Positions 24,270 to 32,335 of a stretch of DNA of 49,250 nt are shown one piece after another. Positions within the stretch are counted from its first letter, which is position 1. Every line of letters starts with the position of its first letter. Below the pieces are notes generated by a model. That model was not told the DNA's origin, did no database searches, and worked only from the letters and a program-made list of their open reading frames with translations. A program made the position numbers and the translations under genes. This stretch comes from CAZDIO01 sp964505555 (lineage in GTDB: Bacteria; Bdellovibrionota_C; UBA2361; SZUA-149; CAZDIO01): positions 1 to 49,250 of the forward strand of contig CAZDIO010000163.1 of assembly GCA_964505555.1 (NCBI GenBank). Direction: 5' to 3'.

Positions 24270-26129
24270 TTATGGCGTCCAGTCTGCCCCCTCTGAGTAG
24301 TGTTCTGGACTAGGGACCGTGGGGATTCGTTTTCTGGGGGAGAGGTAGCGAACCTTCTCTGCTGATGCCTCGAGGAGGAGGAATTCTTCTTTGCCGGAGT
24401 GGTACTCTCTGAGGAGTTTTAGGGATTTATCGTAGTAGGAGAGTTGCTCTCCTCGCCAGAGCTCATCATCAACGCTGAGGAGGATATAGACTCGACCGTC
24501 TGGAGTTGCCTGTGGATTTTTAGAAGTCAGTGGGGTCAGTCGTTCGCACACTCTTCCATCTCTTTTTAGGTAATATATTACCCAGCGCTCAAACAGTTCC
24601 ACCGTATAGATTGGTGCTCCCTGAGGAACGACGGCTGATATTGAAGCGGCAATTGCTTTGACTGAGCGTTTTTCGTTTCGATGAACTGAATATATTTGAA
24701 CCTCAGAGACCCTTGCTGCAAGTGTGATCAGGCAGAATGAAAAAATGAGCAGCTTTCGTGATTGCTTTTTACATGAAATGCCTAGAAAGATTAATGACAC
24801 AAAGAGCATCGAGGCAGAAGTGATCAACGCCCTTTGTGACACCCCCTCAATAGTAATAAAGAAAGAGGAGAGAAAGAGAGCACCGCCTAACAAAAATCCT
24901 ATTTTTGCACCGATACGAAAAAGAGTTTTTTCGATCATCGTATCTTTAAGAAGCAGCAGACCAGAGAGGGTCAAGTTTATTGCAAATGGGTAGAGTGGGA
25001 AGAGGTAGCGGGTAGATTTCCCCTCGGAGATGCTAAGCATTAAAAAGCCGGTGCTTACTACGATAGCGTTAAAGATAAAAAACTCCCATACCGGCGAGTT
25101 TTCCTTTATCTCTCGAAAGGTAACAGCACTTTTTTTAAGGAGCAGTGATAAAAACCCAAGAACACCAAAGACACTCCACGGAAGAAGTCCCACAAAGAGA
25201 CTTCCTAGATAAAACAGCTCACCTCGTTGATACTTTGAGGGAGAAAATGCTCTCTCCAGAATCTCTGTTTGAAATTGGTATTTAATCTCTTCAAAACCAA
25301 CCTTCTCTACCACCAGGTATCCCCAAGGAAAAACGACAAAGAGGAAGAACAACGCTCCGACCACGTTCGTAAGAAAAAATGTACTAAGCGCATATTCTCT
25401 TCTCATTTTTCGGTCTTTCCAAGTTCGGTACCAAAGAAAAAAAAGACCGTAACTTACTAGAAAAAAGGCTACCCCAGGAGGCCCTTTTGCAAGAAAAGAA
25501 AGACCAAGGACACAATAGGAAAGTACCGTTTTCCACACCTTTGGAGAGAGAACAGAAAAATAGATTCCATAGAGTGCTAACGCGCAGAGAAAGCCAAACA
25601 CCATATCGATCTCTGCAACCACACCGAGACCAAAAAACAAGACTCCACTTCCCAGCATCAACGCACTAACAAAGGAGAGTTTCCTTGAACTCCCGATGAG
25701 ACAAAAGATTACATACTGAGTAAGAATAAAAAGAAGTGCTGTTATCGCTGAAGGAGTTCGCACGATCCATTCATCTGCTCCTCCAAAGAACCTCATCGCT
25801 CCCGCTACTATCCAATAATAGAGTGGGGGCTTGGTTAAAATTGGCGAAGAGAGAATATGAGGAACTACATAGTCATGGCGGGTAAGCATCTCCCAGGCGA
25901 TAAGCGTTCGATCTGCTTCGGTATGCCTAAAAAACTCTAGAGAATTTAGACCAAGGAAGTAAAGAACTACCCCCCAAAGAGAGAGAAGCCCGATATTCCG
26001 GAGATCCTCAATCGAGAACTGAGGATGAGAACGAGTTTCAAAAAAATCATCCTGAGAAAAGTTAAGGGGAGAACCGGAACTTACTCCGCTCTCCCCTTCT
26101 TCCTTTTCTCGCTTCTTACTTAGTACCAA
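24270..26129 (-). CDS. GT39-type (ArnT-like) membrane glycosyltransferase
   Basis: After a hydrophilic N-terminal tail of about 44 residues, roughly a dozen membrane helices follow. The first periplasmic loop has HTEADRTLIAWEM (acidic catalytic motif, about 69-81) and LTKPPLYYWIV, as in ArnT and other PMT_2 proteins; GLSFLAKGPPG and KSTRYLFPLYPF are also diagnostic. A soluble C-terminal periplasmic domain ends the protein. It would transfer a sugar from a polyprenyl-phosphate donor to lipid or protein in the periplasm. The TTG start overlaps the end of the upstream secreted-protein gene by 14 bases, so the pair is translationally coupled. Confidence 0.88.
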   Translation of the reverse strand: MVLSKKREKEEGESGVSSGSPLNFSQDDFFETRSHPQFSIEDLRNIGLLSLWGVVLYFLGLNSLEFFRHTEADRTLIAWEMLTRHDYVVPHILSSPILTKPPLYYWIVAGAMRFFGGADEWIVRTPSAITALLFILTQYVIFCLIGSSRKLSFVSALMLGSGVLFFGLGVVAEIDMVFGFLCALALYGIYFSVLSPKVWKTVLSYCVLGLSFLAKGPPGVAFFLVSYGLFFLWYRTWKDRKMRREYALSTFFLTNVVGALFFLFVVFPWGYLVVEKVGFEEIKYQFQTEILERAFSPSKYQRGELFYLGSLFVGLLPWSVFGVLGFLSLLLKKSAVTFREIKENSPVWEFFIFNAIVVSTGFLMLSISEGKSTRYLFPLYPFAINLTLSGLLLLKDTMIEKTLFRIGAKIGFLLGGALFLSSFFITIEGVSQRALITSASMLFVSLIFLGISCKKQSRKLLIFSFCLITLAARVSEVQIYSVHRNEKRSVKAIAASISAVVPQGAPIYTVELFERWVIYYLKRDGRVCERLTPLTSKNPQATPDGRVYILLSVDDELWRGEQLSYYDKSLKLLREYHSGKEEFLLLEASAEKVRYLSPRKRIPTVPSPEHYSEGADWTP

Positions 26130-26730
26130 GGTAAGAATTTAATCCTTTTACATCAAGGCCACTTGCCACCGCGACCAGTTGATCTTTTGTTCCCTTACCA
26201 CCTTCCTCTTCAACTTTAAAAAACATCCCTGAACTTAGTGGCAAATTCAGCTCGAGTCGGCCGTTTTGATTCATAATATTTGCTCGGGTATCATGGATAC
26301 GCACAACTTCAGACCCCTCCATACCGCCCATCATCGAGGCCATTGAAGCAAGTCCAGCGAGTGCTCCCATGCCTGCTGCTGCCGAGCCCTCACTGGCTGC
26401 AGAGCCGCCCATCGTTGCTTTTATCTTTGCACCGGTTGAAGAGCTGTAAGCTCTCTCGACGACAATAAACCCAAGTGCGTTGTTTGTTTCAAACTCTCCT
26501 GGCTGAAGACCTTCTACCGTGGCAGGAAAGAATGATTTTAATTTCTCAACATGAAGTTTTTGAAGCTCTGTTGTTGCCCAGGTCAGTTCGTTTAGTGCTT
26601 GAACATATTTCTGCTCATTTTTTAGCTGCTCTGCTTTTTTTAGAATCTGACTAAACTCCTCTTCACAAAAGGCAACTGCGGGGAAAGCCAATACGAGTAA
26701 AATTCCAGCGAATGTTTTTTTTCTCTTCAT
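26116..26730 (-). CDS. Secreted protein of unknown function with Gly/Ala/Met-rich loop
   Basis: The ATG at 26730 has AAGGAAG about 8 bases upstream and starts a clear signal peptide (about 1-22). The mature protein opens with a helix (FSQILKKAEQLKNEQKYVQALNELTWA) like a single TPR-like helical pair, then LKSFFPATVEGLQPGEF, and a flexible Gly/Ala/Met-rich stretch around residues 108-136. I know similar small proteins from other genomes only as uncharacterised. Overlap of its stop with the GT39 start suggests the two work together, perhaps at the periplasmic face of the inner membrane. Confidence 0.75.
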   Translation of the reverse strand: MKRKKTFAGILLVLAFPAVAFCEEEFSQILKKAEQLKNEQKYVQALNELTWATTELQKLHVEKLKSFFPATVEGLQPGEFETNNALGFIVVERAYSSSTGAKIKATMGGSAASEGSAAAGMGALAGLASMASMMGGMEGSEVVRIHDTRANIMNQNGRLELNLPLSSGMFFKVEEEGGKGTKDQLVAVASGLDVKGLNSYLGTK

Positions 26731-26839
26731 GTTTGATCTTCCTTTAAAAAACTAACGGGGCAAAATGTTTTATGATCTTCACATCCTACTCCCCTTGTTT
26801 ATAATAGTTGGGGTTCAACCGACCTTTCTCATACCACTG

Positions 26840-27679
26840 TTATGAAAACTCAAGCAAATTCACCTTTTCTCCTACGAAGAAACGTCCTTCACCCTCCTTT
26901 TGTATCTTTGCAGCCGGGGTATGCTCGTCGTGTTCAAAAACTACGACCCATTCATCTTTGGAGGCTTGTTCTAAAAAATCTGTTTTTTCTGCCATCGTCG
27001 TCTCTGCACAGAGGTCATACCCCATGACATACGGAATAGGGACATGGTGTGCGGTGGGAATTAAATCCGCTGGATATGCCACTGCCCCTTTTCCCTCTCC
27101 GATCAAGATCCACTGGAGCCCATGAGTATGTCCTTCTGAATAAAACACTCTTATCCCCGGAAGCACCTCCTCTCCAGAACTCGTGTAATGAAGCTGTGCG
27201 TGTGCCAAAGGCTCAATGGTGTCTTTCAAATAACTCGCCCGCTCTCTTGGACCAGGACTCATTGCGTGGAGATGATTTTTCTTAGAAAGATAATGCGTGG
27301 CATTGGGAAATGACAACATTGCCTTTCCCTGATCATCGTGGTGGGTAACACCAGCAGCGTGATCAAAATGAAGGTGGGTAAGGAGCAGATCGCTCACCTC
27401 TGGAATAAGCTGATGGAGTGGTTTTGTACGATACTCAATGGCGAAGATCTGCTCCTCTTTCTCTTTCCATTTTCTTCCCATCCCGACATCTATTAAAATC
27501 GTCTCCTTTTTACCCCGAAGCACCAACACACGACATACCAGGGTTATCCGATTGAGTTCATCTGCCGTAATCTGCTTACTCCACAGTGCCTTTGGCACGG
27601 AGCCAAACATGGCACCGCCATCTAAGCGAAATTTCTCGGTTACTAGGGAAGAGATCTCGTAGTTGCCAATTTTATGCAT
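26840..27679 (-). CDS. Metallo-beta-lactamase-fold hydrolase
   Basis: The binuclear zinc motif is complete: THLHFDHAAG gives His102, His104, Asp106 and His107. SEGHTHG supplies a further His around 184-186, AYPADL has the bridging Asp205, and FEHDEHT the final His. Length (279 residues) and the RVLVLRGKKETILIDVGMG start fit the AHL-lactonase/glyoxalase-like MBL group, but the substrate cannot be read from sequence. It has no signal peptide, so it is cytoplasmic. It stands alone on the minus strand, divergent from pgpA. Confidence 0.9.
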   Translation of the reverse strand: MHKIGNYEISSLVTEKFRLDGGAMFGSVPKALWSKQITADELNRITLVCRVLVLRGKKETILIDVGMGRKWKEKEEQIFAIEYRTKPLHQLIPEVSDLLLTHLHFDHAAGVTHHDDQGKAMLSFPNATHYLSKKNHLHAMSPGPRERASYLKDTIEPLAHAQLHYTSSGEEVLPGIRVFYSEGHTHGLQWILIGEGKGAVAYPADLIPTAHHVPIPYVMGYDLCAETTMAEKTDFLEQASKDEWVVVFEHDEHTPAAKIQKEGEGRFFVGEKVNLLEFS

Positions 27680-27811
27680 GTCCCGATATTCCTACTGCCA
27701 ATGTTCCTACCACCTTTCAACTTTTGCTCTCATTCACCTTTTGCCCTTACCATAATGAAAAGAAAACGTTAAGAACAAAGAGGTAGCAATAAAACAGGTA
27801 AGGATTCTTTT

Positions 27812-28309
27812 TTGCGTTCTCTGAAGACAGAAATTGTAAAACTCTTTGCAACCGGATTTTACTCTGGATACGCTCGGTCTGCACCAGGAACTTGTGGAAC
27901 GTTGGCTGCTGTACTTCTTGTGTGGATCACAAACAGACTCTCTCCTGCCCTTTTTTCTCCCTGGCCAAGCACCTCCTCAATTTGGCTCTCACTCCTGATC
28001 ACATTTTTTGCTGTGGGCATCTCAAGTGCAGCTCTTCGACTGCAGATCTTTGGTGCCGACAGAAAAGATCCTCAACAGGTTGTTATTGATGAGTTTGCAG
28101 GTTTTCTCATTGCGATAACCGGTCATCCACTTACTCCCTTTACGCTTTTTGCGGGATTTATTTTGTTTCGAATTTTTGACATCACCAAACCACCTCCCGC
28201 AAAAGCGGTGGAGAAACTTCCCTCTGGATTAGGAATAGTGCTCGATGATGTGGTTGCTGGGGTGTATGCCAACATCTCATTATGCTTAGTAAGGGCAATA
28301 TTAAGGTAA
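27812..28309 (+). CDS. pgpA: Phosphatidylglycerophosphatase A
   Basis: The 165-residue membrane protein carries the PgpA motif set: FATGFYSGYARSAPGTCGTLAA at the N-terminus, DPQQVVIDEFAGFLIA in the middle, and FILFRIFDITKPPPAKAVE with PSGLGIVLDDVVAGVYAN. The Asp/Glu of VIDE and DD bind Mg in the family. It dephosphorylates phosphatidylglycerol phosphate in the inner membrane. It starts at TTG 27812, with AAGGA 7 bases upstream. A palindromic repeat of the ACACAGAG family follows its stop. Confidence 0.92.
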   Translation: MRSLKTEIVKLFATGFYSGYARSAPGTCGTLAAVLLVWITNRLSPALFSPWPSTSSIWLSLLITFFAVGISSAALRLQIFGADRKDPQQVVIDEFAGFLIAITGHPLTPFTLFAGFILFRIFDITKPPPAKAVEKLPSGLGIVLDDVVAGVYANISLCLVRAILR

Positions 28310-28329
28310 TTCGTTTAGGAGTGCGGGCT

Positions 28330-28446
28330 TTTTTAGATTGAACACAGAGTTTCACAGAGATACACAGAGTTAAAGACATTGAGGTGATTGTTTGATCTAT
28401 TCCCTACTCTGTGAAACTCCGTGAAACTCTGTGTTCAATCTAAAAA
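28330..28446. repeat. Palindromic repeat, ACACAGAGTTTCAC family, copy 1
   Basis: Left arm 28330-28370 and right arm 28406-28446 are inverted repeats of 41 bases with 3 mismatches and a 35-base loop. The arms share AGATTGAACACAGAGTTTCAC. Two further elements with the same core, at 35252-35343 and 49140-49223, make this a dispersed intergenic family. It sits between pgpA and the envelope run and would also work as a hairpin terminator. Confidence 0.85.
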
Positions 28447-28591
28447 GGCTCGTTAGAACGATATCTCTTTATTGAATTAAGGTGTTTTTGGTGCGGAAAT
28501 AGCGTCAACGGTACCGGCTCTTACTCCCCTACTTTCGTCTTTTTTCACAAAAGTTTATGCTACACCGGCTTTTCTAGATTAATTAGGAGAT

Positions 28592-29635
28592 ATGAAACAC
28601 ACACCAGGTTTTTTTCTGTTTTTACTACTCTGTCTACTCTTTCAATTGCCATTTGAGGAGGCGCAGGCAGAGCTGAAGATTAAACATTTTGGTTTTACCT
28701 CTGGGCGAGTTGTCTTTACCTATTTTAAATCACCAACTGAAAAAGGTGACCTCTATGTGCTCGACTTTGAAGCGCTGACAATAACTCCAGTGCACTCATC
28801 ACCAGGGGCGGATCTCTACCCAACATGGTCAATGGATGGAAAAAAGATCGCTTTTTCTTCAGATCTCTCCGGCAATGAGGAGATCTATCTGATGAATGCT
28901 GATGGATCGGGAGTAACAAAACTCACAAACAGCACAGGAAAAGATGAGGCGCCAAATTTTTCTCCTTCGGGGAGTCAGCTAGCATTTCATGGAGACAACG
29001 GAACAGGAGGTGCCAAAAATATCTTCACCATCAATGCGGATGGAACAAACGCTAGAAAAATTACAAATACAAAAAAGCAAAACACATTTCCCCGCTGGTC
29101 CCCCCGTGAAAACGAGCTGCTTTTTACCACCTCTGATTATTGGCCAGGAAATGACATCATGCTCTTTGATCTAAAAACAAGTAAAGGCAAGCTCCTTACA
29201 AACGGATTTCAAAGTTTTAACTCCCCCACCTGGAGTCCTGATGGAGCCTCATTTATTTTTTCCTATGGACATGAAAAGGAGTTCGATCTCTGGATCCAAG
29301 AAAAAGGGGGAAAGCCCCGAGAGTTAACGACGATGCCGGGCAGAGAGCTTGACGCGTCCTGGTCAGACGATGAACAAAAAGTGTTTTTTGTTGCTGAATC
29401 AGAGGTAGACAAGGGAGACTTTCAGCTGTTTCTTCTTGACCTAAACACCCAAGCAGTTACTCAAGTGACCGAAGGTGATGGCTTCCTTCGTTACCCAAGT
29501 TGGAATTCACTCCCCCCGCCACCCCCAATTCCAAAGGAGTTAGTTGAGGTAAACACACCAGAAAAAACATCTCCTGTAGATAAAAAACCTGTAGTTGTTC
29601 CTAAACGTAGTCAAACAAATACGAGAAGAAAATGA
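28592..29635 (+). CDS. TolB-like WD40/PD40 beta-propeller, secreted
   Basis: A signal peptide (about 1-26) is followed by a six-bladed TolB-like propeller. Repeats have the form PTWSMDGKKIAFSSDLSGNEEIYLMNADGSG, ending in LT/IT; PNFSPSGSQLAF, PRWSPRENELLF, PTWSPDGASFIF and ASWSDDEQKVFF start the other blades. A Pro/Lys-rich tail follows. TolB itself acts at the periplasmic face of the outer membrane with Pal; here no tol genes are near, so the role is open. The AGGAG site is close to the ATG. Its stop overlaps the next gene by 4 bases. Confidence 0.88.
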   Translation: MKHTPGFFLFLLLCLLFQLPFEEAQAELKIKHFGFTSGRVVFTYFKSPTEKGDLYVLDFEALTITPVHSSPGADLYPTWSMDGKKIAFSSDLSGNEEIYLMNADGSGVTKLTNSTGKDEAPNFSPSGSQLAFHGDNGTGGAKNIFTINADGTNARKITNTKKQNTFPRWSPRENELLFTTSDYWPGNDIMLFDLKTSKGKLLTNGFQSFNSPTWSPDGASFIFSYGHEKEFDLWIQEKGGKPRELTTMPGRELDASWSDDEQKVFFVAESEVDKGDFQLFLLDLNTQAVTQVTEGDGFLRYPSWNSLPPPPPIPKELVEVNTPEKTSPVDKKPVVVPKRSQTNTRRK

Positions 29636-30486
29636 ACGTTGAAAAAACTTTGACAAAGGCCGTTGGTGCAATGATTTTCCTCATTCTTACCTGCACCTCT
29701 TCGCTGAGCGCTCAACAAACTCAACCCGTAACGTTAACTGACTTACTCCCAAACTCCCTCCTTCAAGATCGAAACGGAGATGGGAGGCTCGATATTGTTG
29801 CATTTGGAGATAGCATCACTCGAGGCGTTGGCGATTTTATCGCTCCCCATGAAGAGGTTGAGGTTATCGAACATCCAACCCAAGAGGCTGGCTATCCACT
29901 CCGAATCGAAGCTCTTCTCCATATTAATGTATTTAATTTAGGAGAGCCGGGAGAGACGCTCACAGAAGGAGGGATGGAGAGATTTGCCGTAGAGGTACCT
30001 CGAAAACGACCCGATATCGTGATTATTGGCGGCGGGTCAAACGATGCGCGAGCACGCGTTGATGCGAAGGTCTACTTTCACCGCCTGCAAACCCTTATAA
30101 ATATCGCCCAAACATTAGGGATAACCCCAGTTCTTTTTTCCCCCCCACCAACCTGTTGCGGTCATGGCGGACAAAATTTTTTCGTTGTCCGCTACAATGA
30201 ACAATTGATCCGTCTCGGTGCTTTTAATTCAGTGTCCTTAGCAGACAGCTACCATGCCTTTTCAAACACCTGCGAGATCCCCTCCTGCGTCTTACTAAAC
30301 CTCCCAGAGGGACTTCATCCTAATATCGATGGGTATGATGTTCTTGGAGAGGTCGTTATCTCCTCTCTTCTTGGTATTAATCTGTATGCTCCCGAAGGAG
30401 CTGCAACGCTAGAAAGCGCTCTCGTCCTTCCACCTGGTTCTGTCATGACAAAACCAGATCCTGCGCCTGCTGCAACCACAGGGTAG
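29632..30486 (+). CDS. Secreted SGNH/GDSL-family hydrolase
   Basis: The signal peptide (about 1-27) precedes a full SGNH domain: GDSITRGVG (Ser61), FNLGEPGET (block II Gly), GGGSNDAR (Asn137) and PEGLHPNIDGY with His229. The usual Asp two residues before the conserved Gly-Leu-His is a Glu (E226), an uncommon substitution. A dockerin-like RNGDGRLDI stretch around 47-55 could bind calcium. Probably a periplasmic or secreted esterase/lipase; substrate unknown. ATGA overlap with the TolB-like gene shows coupled translation. Confidence 0.88.
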   Translation: MNVEKTLTKAVGAMIFLILTCTSSLSAQQTQPVTLTDLLPNSLLQDRNGDGRLDIVAFGDSITRGVGDFIAPHEEVEVIEHPTQEAGYPLRIEALLHINVFNLGEPGETLTEGGMERFAVEVPRKRPDIVIIGGGSNDARARVDAKVYFHRLQTLINIAQTLGITPVLFSPPPTCCGHGGQNFFVVRYNEQLIRLGAFNSVSLADSYHAFSNTCEIPSCVLLNLPEGLHPNIDGYDVLGEVVISSLLGINLYAPEGAATLESALVLPPGSVMTKPDPAPAATTG

Positions 30487-30495
30487 ACTGGAACG

Positions 30496-31560
30496 ATGTT
30501 TCGAAACCGACGAGCTCTCATTTTTTTTCTGTTAGTGCTCTCCTGCGTGAGTTTTTTTTCCTGTTCGCCATACCTCGTTCGTGCGGGATGGGAAGAAGCA
30601 GGGATTCTCCTTCGTCGAAAAAAAATCGAGAAGCTTCTCACCTCTTCTCAAATTGAGCCCGGCCTGAAAGACAAATTAGCCCTCGTCTTAGAAGCACGAG
30701 AATTTGCGGCGGAACTTGGATTAAAACCAAAAGAGAGCTTCACCTATTATTCAAAAATCGATCGTGATGTTCTTGTATGGGTAGTAAGTGGTGCGAAGAA
30801 AACTTCATTTGAACCGATAACGTGGTGGTTTCCTATTGTGGGCAGCATTCCCTATAAGGGCTTTTTTGAAAAACAAGATGCACAACGTGAAATCAAACGC
30901 CTTGAAGAGAAAAATCTAGACACCTATCTTCGACCAAGTGTGGCCTTTAGCACCTTAGGATGGTTCAACGATCCCGTGCTCTCAACCGTGATCCAATTAG
31001 ATGAGACTCGCCTCGTCAATACGGTTATCCATGAGATTGTACACAACACTGTTTGGATAAAAGACAATGTTTCTTTTAATGAAACACTGGCAAACTTCAT
31101 TGGAGCAATTGGCGTCCAAGAGTTCTATAAAAAGAAAAAGAATGCCTCGCTAGCAGATCTCGCCAGCAGAGCCTGGGCCGATGAACAAGTATTTGCAAAA
31201 CATCTAGAAGAAACAAGAGCACAACTGATCGAACTCTATGCAATGAATCTTTCTGAAAAAGAAACTCTCGATCGCCGAGATACGGTGTTTCATAACGCGG
31301 TAGTTCGGTGGCAAGCACTTCGCTCACAGTTACAAACAAATGGATATTTCCTTGCTGGAGAAAAACTATCAAATGCCTCTATTATGGCACACCACCTCTA
31401 TCTCGATCGTCTCCAGCTTTTTGAAGATCTTTATCAAGTATGCAACAACTCCCTTCCAAAATTCATCGAAGAGATAAAACTCATCGTCAAAGAATCAAAA
31501 AATAAGGATCCCTTCACGGTAATTAAAGAAAAAGCTGCTGCCCTAAAAAGTCTAGGATAA
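30496..31560 (+). CDS. Predicted lipoprotein peptidase (PF10023-type aminopeptidase)
   Basis: The N-terminus has a signal sequence with lipobox FFSC, so Cys23 would be lipidated, followed by PYLVRAGWEEAGILLRRK. NTVIHEIVHNTVW gives the HExxH zinc site (His179, Glu180, His183), and the downstream NETLANFIG has the third ligand Glu196, as in gluzincins. The SPYLxxxGWEEAxIL and HExxH...NExLAxFxG pattern is the family PF10023, named a putative aminopeptidase. It would act in the periplasm on envelope proteins. Nine bases after the SGNH stop; one base before the Kazal-type gene. Confidence 0.88.
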   Translation: MFRNRRALIFFLLVLSCVSFFSCSPYLVRAGWEEAGILLRRKKIEKLLTSSQIEPGLKDKLALVLEAREFAAELGLKPKESFTYYSKIDRDVLVWVVSGAKKTSFEPITWWFPIVGSIPYKGFFEKQDAQREIKRLEEKNLDTYLRPSVAFSTLGWFNDPVLSTVIQLDETRLVNTVIHEIVHNTVWIKDNVSFNETLANFIGAIGVQEFYKKKKNASLADLASRAWADEQVFAKHLEETRAQLIELYAMNLSEKETLDRRDTVFHNAVVRWQALRSQLQTNGYFLAGEKLSNASIMAHHLYLDRLQLFEDLYQVCNNSLPKFIEEIKLIVKESKNKDPFTVIKEKAAALKSLG

Positions 31561-31561
31561 T

Positions 31562-31861
31562 ATGAGATTGCACATTGTTTTTGTTTTGCTTCTCTCTTTT
31601 TGCTCCTGCAATACAGGGCCTACACAGATCACCTGCGGCGGGTTAGGATCCCGCAAGTGTCCAAGCACGATGTATTGCTTCTATGAAAAAGAGTGTGGGG
31701 GCATTGACCGTGAGGGCCTCTGCAAGGCAAGACCCACTACTTGCCCTGATGAAACTCAGGAGGTCTGTGGGTGCGACAACGTTACTCACGCAAGCCCCTG
31801 CTTTGCCGCAACAAAAGGAGTTTCTGTTCGCTATTTTGGCCGTTGCAGTGGAGGGAATTAA
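31562..31861 (+). CDS. Small lipoprotein with Kazal-type protease-inhibitor-like domain
   Basis: A signal sequence with SFCSC lipobox precedes a Cys-rich 80 residues. The first half (CGGLGSRKC, YCFYEKECGG, GLCKARPTTCP) and second half (VCGCDNVTHASPCFAA, GVSVRYFGRC) follow the well-known bacterial Kazal arrangement CP-VCGCD-SPC-A-GVSV-G-C. Kazal domains bind serine proteases, so it may protect the envelope or regulate a peptidase; the neighbour is a metallopeptidase, so a direct inhibitor role is uncertain. The ATG is 1 base after the peptidase stop with AGGATAAT just before it. Confidence 0.82.
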   Translation: MRLHIVFVLLLSFCSCNTGPTQITCGGLGSRKCPSTMYCFYEKECGGIDREGLCKARPTTCPDETQEVCGCDNVTHASPCFAATKGVSVRYFGRCSGGN

Positions 31862-31912
31862 CGCTTTCCTTAAGAAGGAATAACTTGCTAGAATAGGTGT
31901 GAGGTCTAACTG

Positions 31913-32200
31913 ATGAGCGTTCTACAAATTATCATTATTGTCGTGCTCGCTATTGTTGCTCTTTGTGCTCTCTTTGAAGCACGAAGGCGTCGGGGAGAGG
32001 TCTCTCGAAATAAACCAGAGTTTCTACGTTCTGAAGAAACATCAAAAACAGCCCTTGAGATGGAACCAACCCATACCGCACGGATTAGGGTTAAAGACAT
32101 GCTTGCTAAAACTGATCACTTAAAAGATGGTAAAAACAAAACAAAAAACACAGAAGACGAGGAAGAGAGCTTGCCTGACCCGTTTTCTGACAAAGACTAG
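31913..32200 (+). CDS. Small single-pass membrane protein with charged tail
   Basis: The 95 residues have an N-terminal membrane helix (VLQIIIIVVLAIVALCALF) then a basic stretch (EARRRRGE) and a hydrophilic acidic/lysine-rich tail ending DKD. Nothing identifies a family. A GAGG site 8 bases upstream supports the ATG. As the last gene of the envelope run it may anchor an intracellular partner. Confidence 0.7.
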   Translation: MSVLQIIIIVVLAIVALCALFEARRRRGEVSRNKPEFLRSEETSKTALEMEPTHTARIRVKDMLAKTDHLKDGKNKTKNTEDEEESLPDPFSDKD

Positions 32201-32232
32201 CGGATTTGTCGTGTTTGCCCTGATCCTTCATT

Positions 32233-32251
32233 GCTTTTTGTAACAAAAAGC
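32233..32251 (+). terminator. Perfect 9-bp hairpin after the small membrane-protein gene
   Basis: GCTTTTTGT pairs with ACAAAAAGC around a single base, 30 bases after the stop of the envelope run. The T-run lies within the stem. It may end that transcript and lies in the leader of the PEP-CTERM gene. Confidence 0.5.
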
Positions 32252-32292
32252 GATACTGACCGTGACAATAATTTTCATTTTTGATGCCTTCT

Positions 32293-32304
32293 CTCCGAAA
32301 GGAG
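32293..32304 (+). promoter_or_regulatory. GNRA-like mini-hairpin in the PEP-CTERM leader (CTCC-GAAA-GGAG)
   Basis: CTCC and GGAG enclose a GAAA tetraloop about 30 bases upstream of the start codon at 32336. It may be part of a leader RNA, but I cannot match a known riboswitch; the GGACGCAAAG-type motif of c-di-GMP-I riboswitches is absent. Confidence 0.35.
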
Positions 32305-32335
32305 GGTTTCAACTTTATTGAGGAGTCGTAAATCT

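Noticed and set aside
28330..28446. ACACAGAG repeats considered as a CRISPR array
   Set aside because: Arms are inverted, not regularly spaced direct repeats, and no cas gene is present.
32233..32335. PEP-CTERM leader considered as a c-di-GMP riboswitch
   Set aside because: The conserved core and tetraloop-receptor motifs are absent; only small hairpins are seen.
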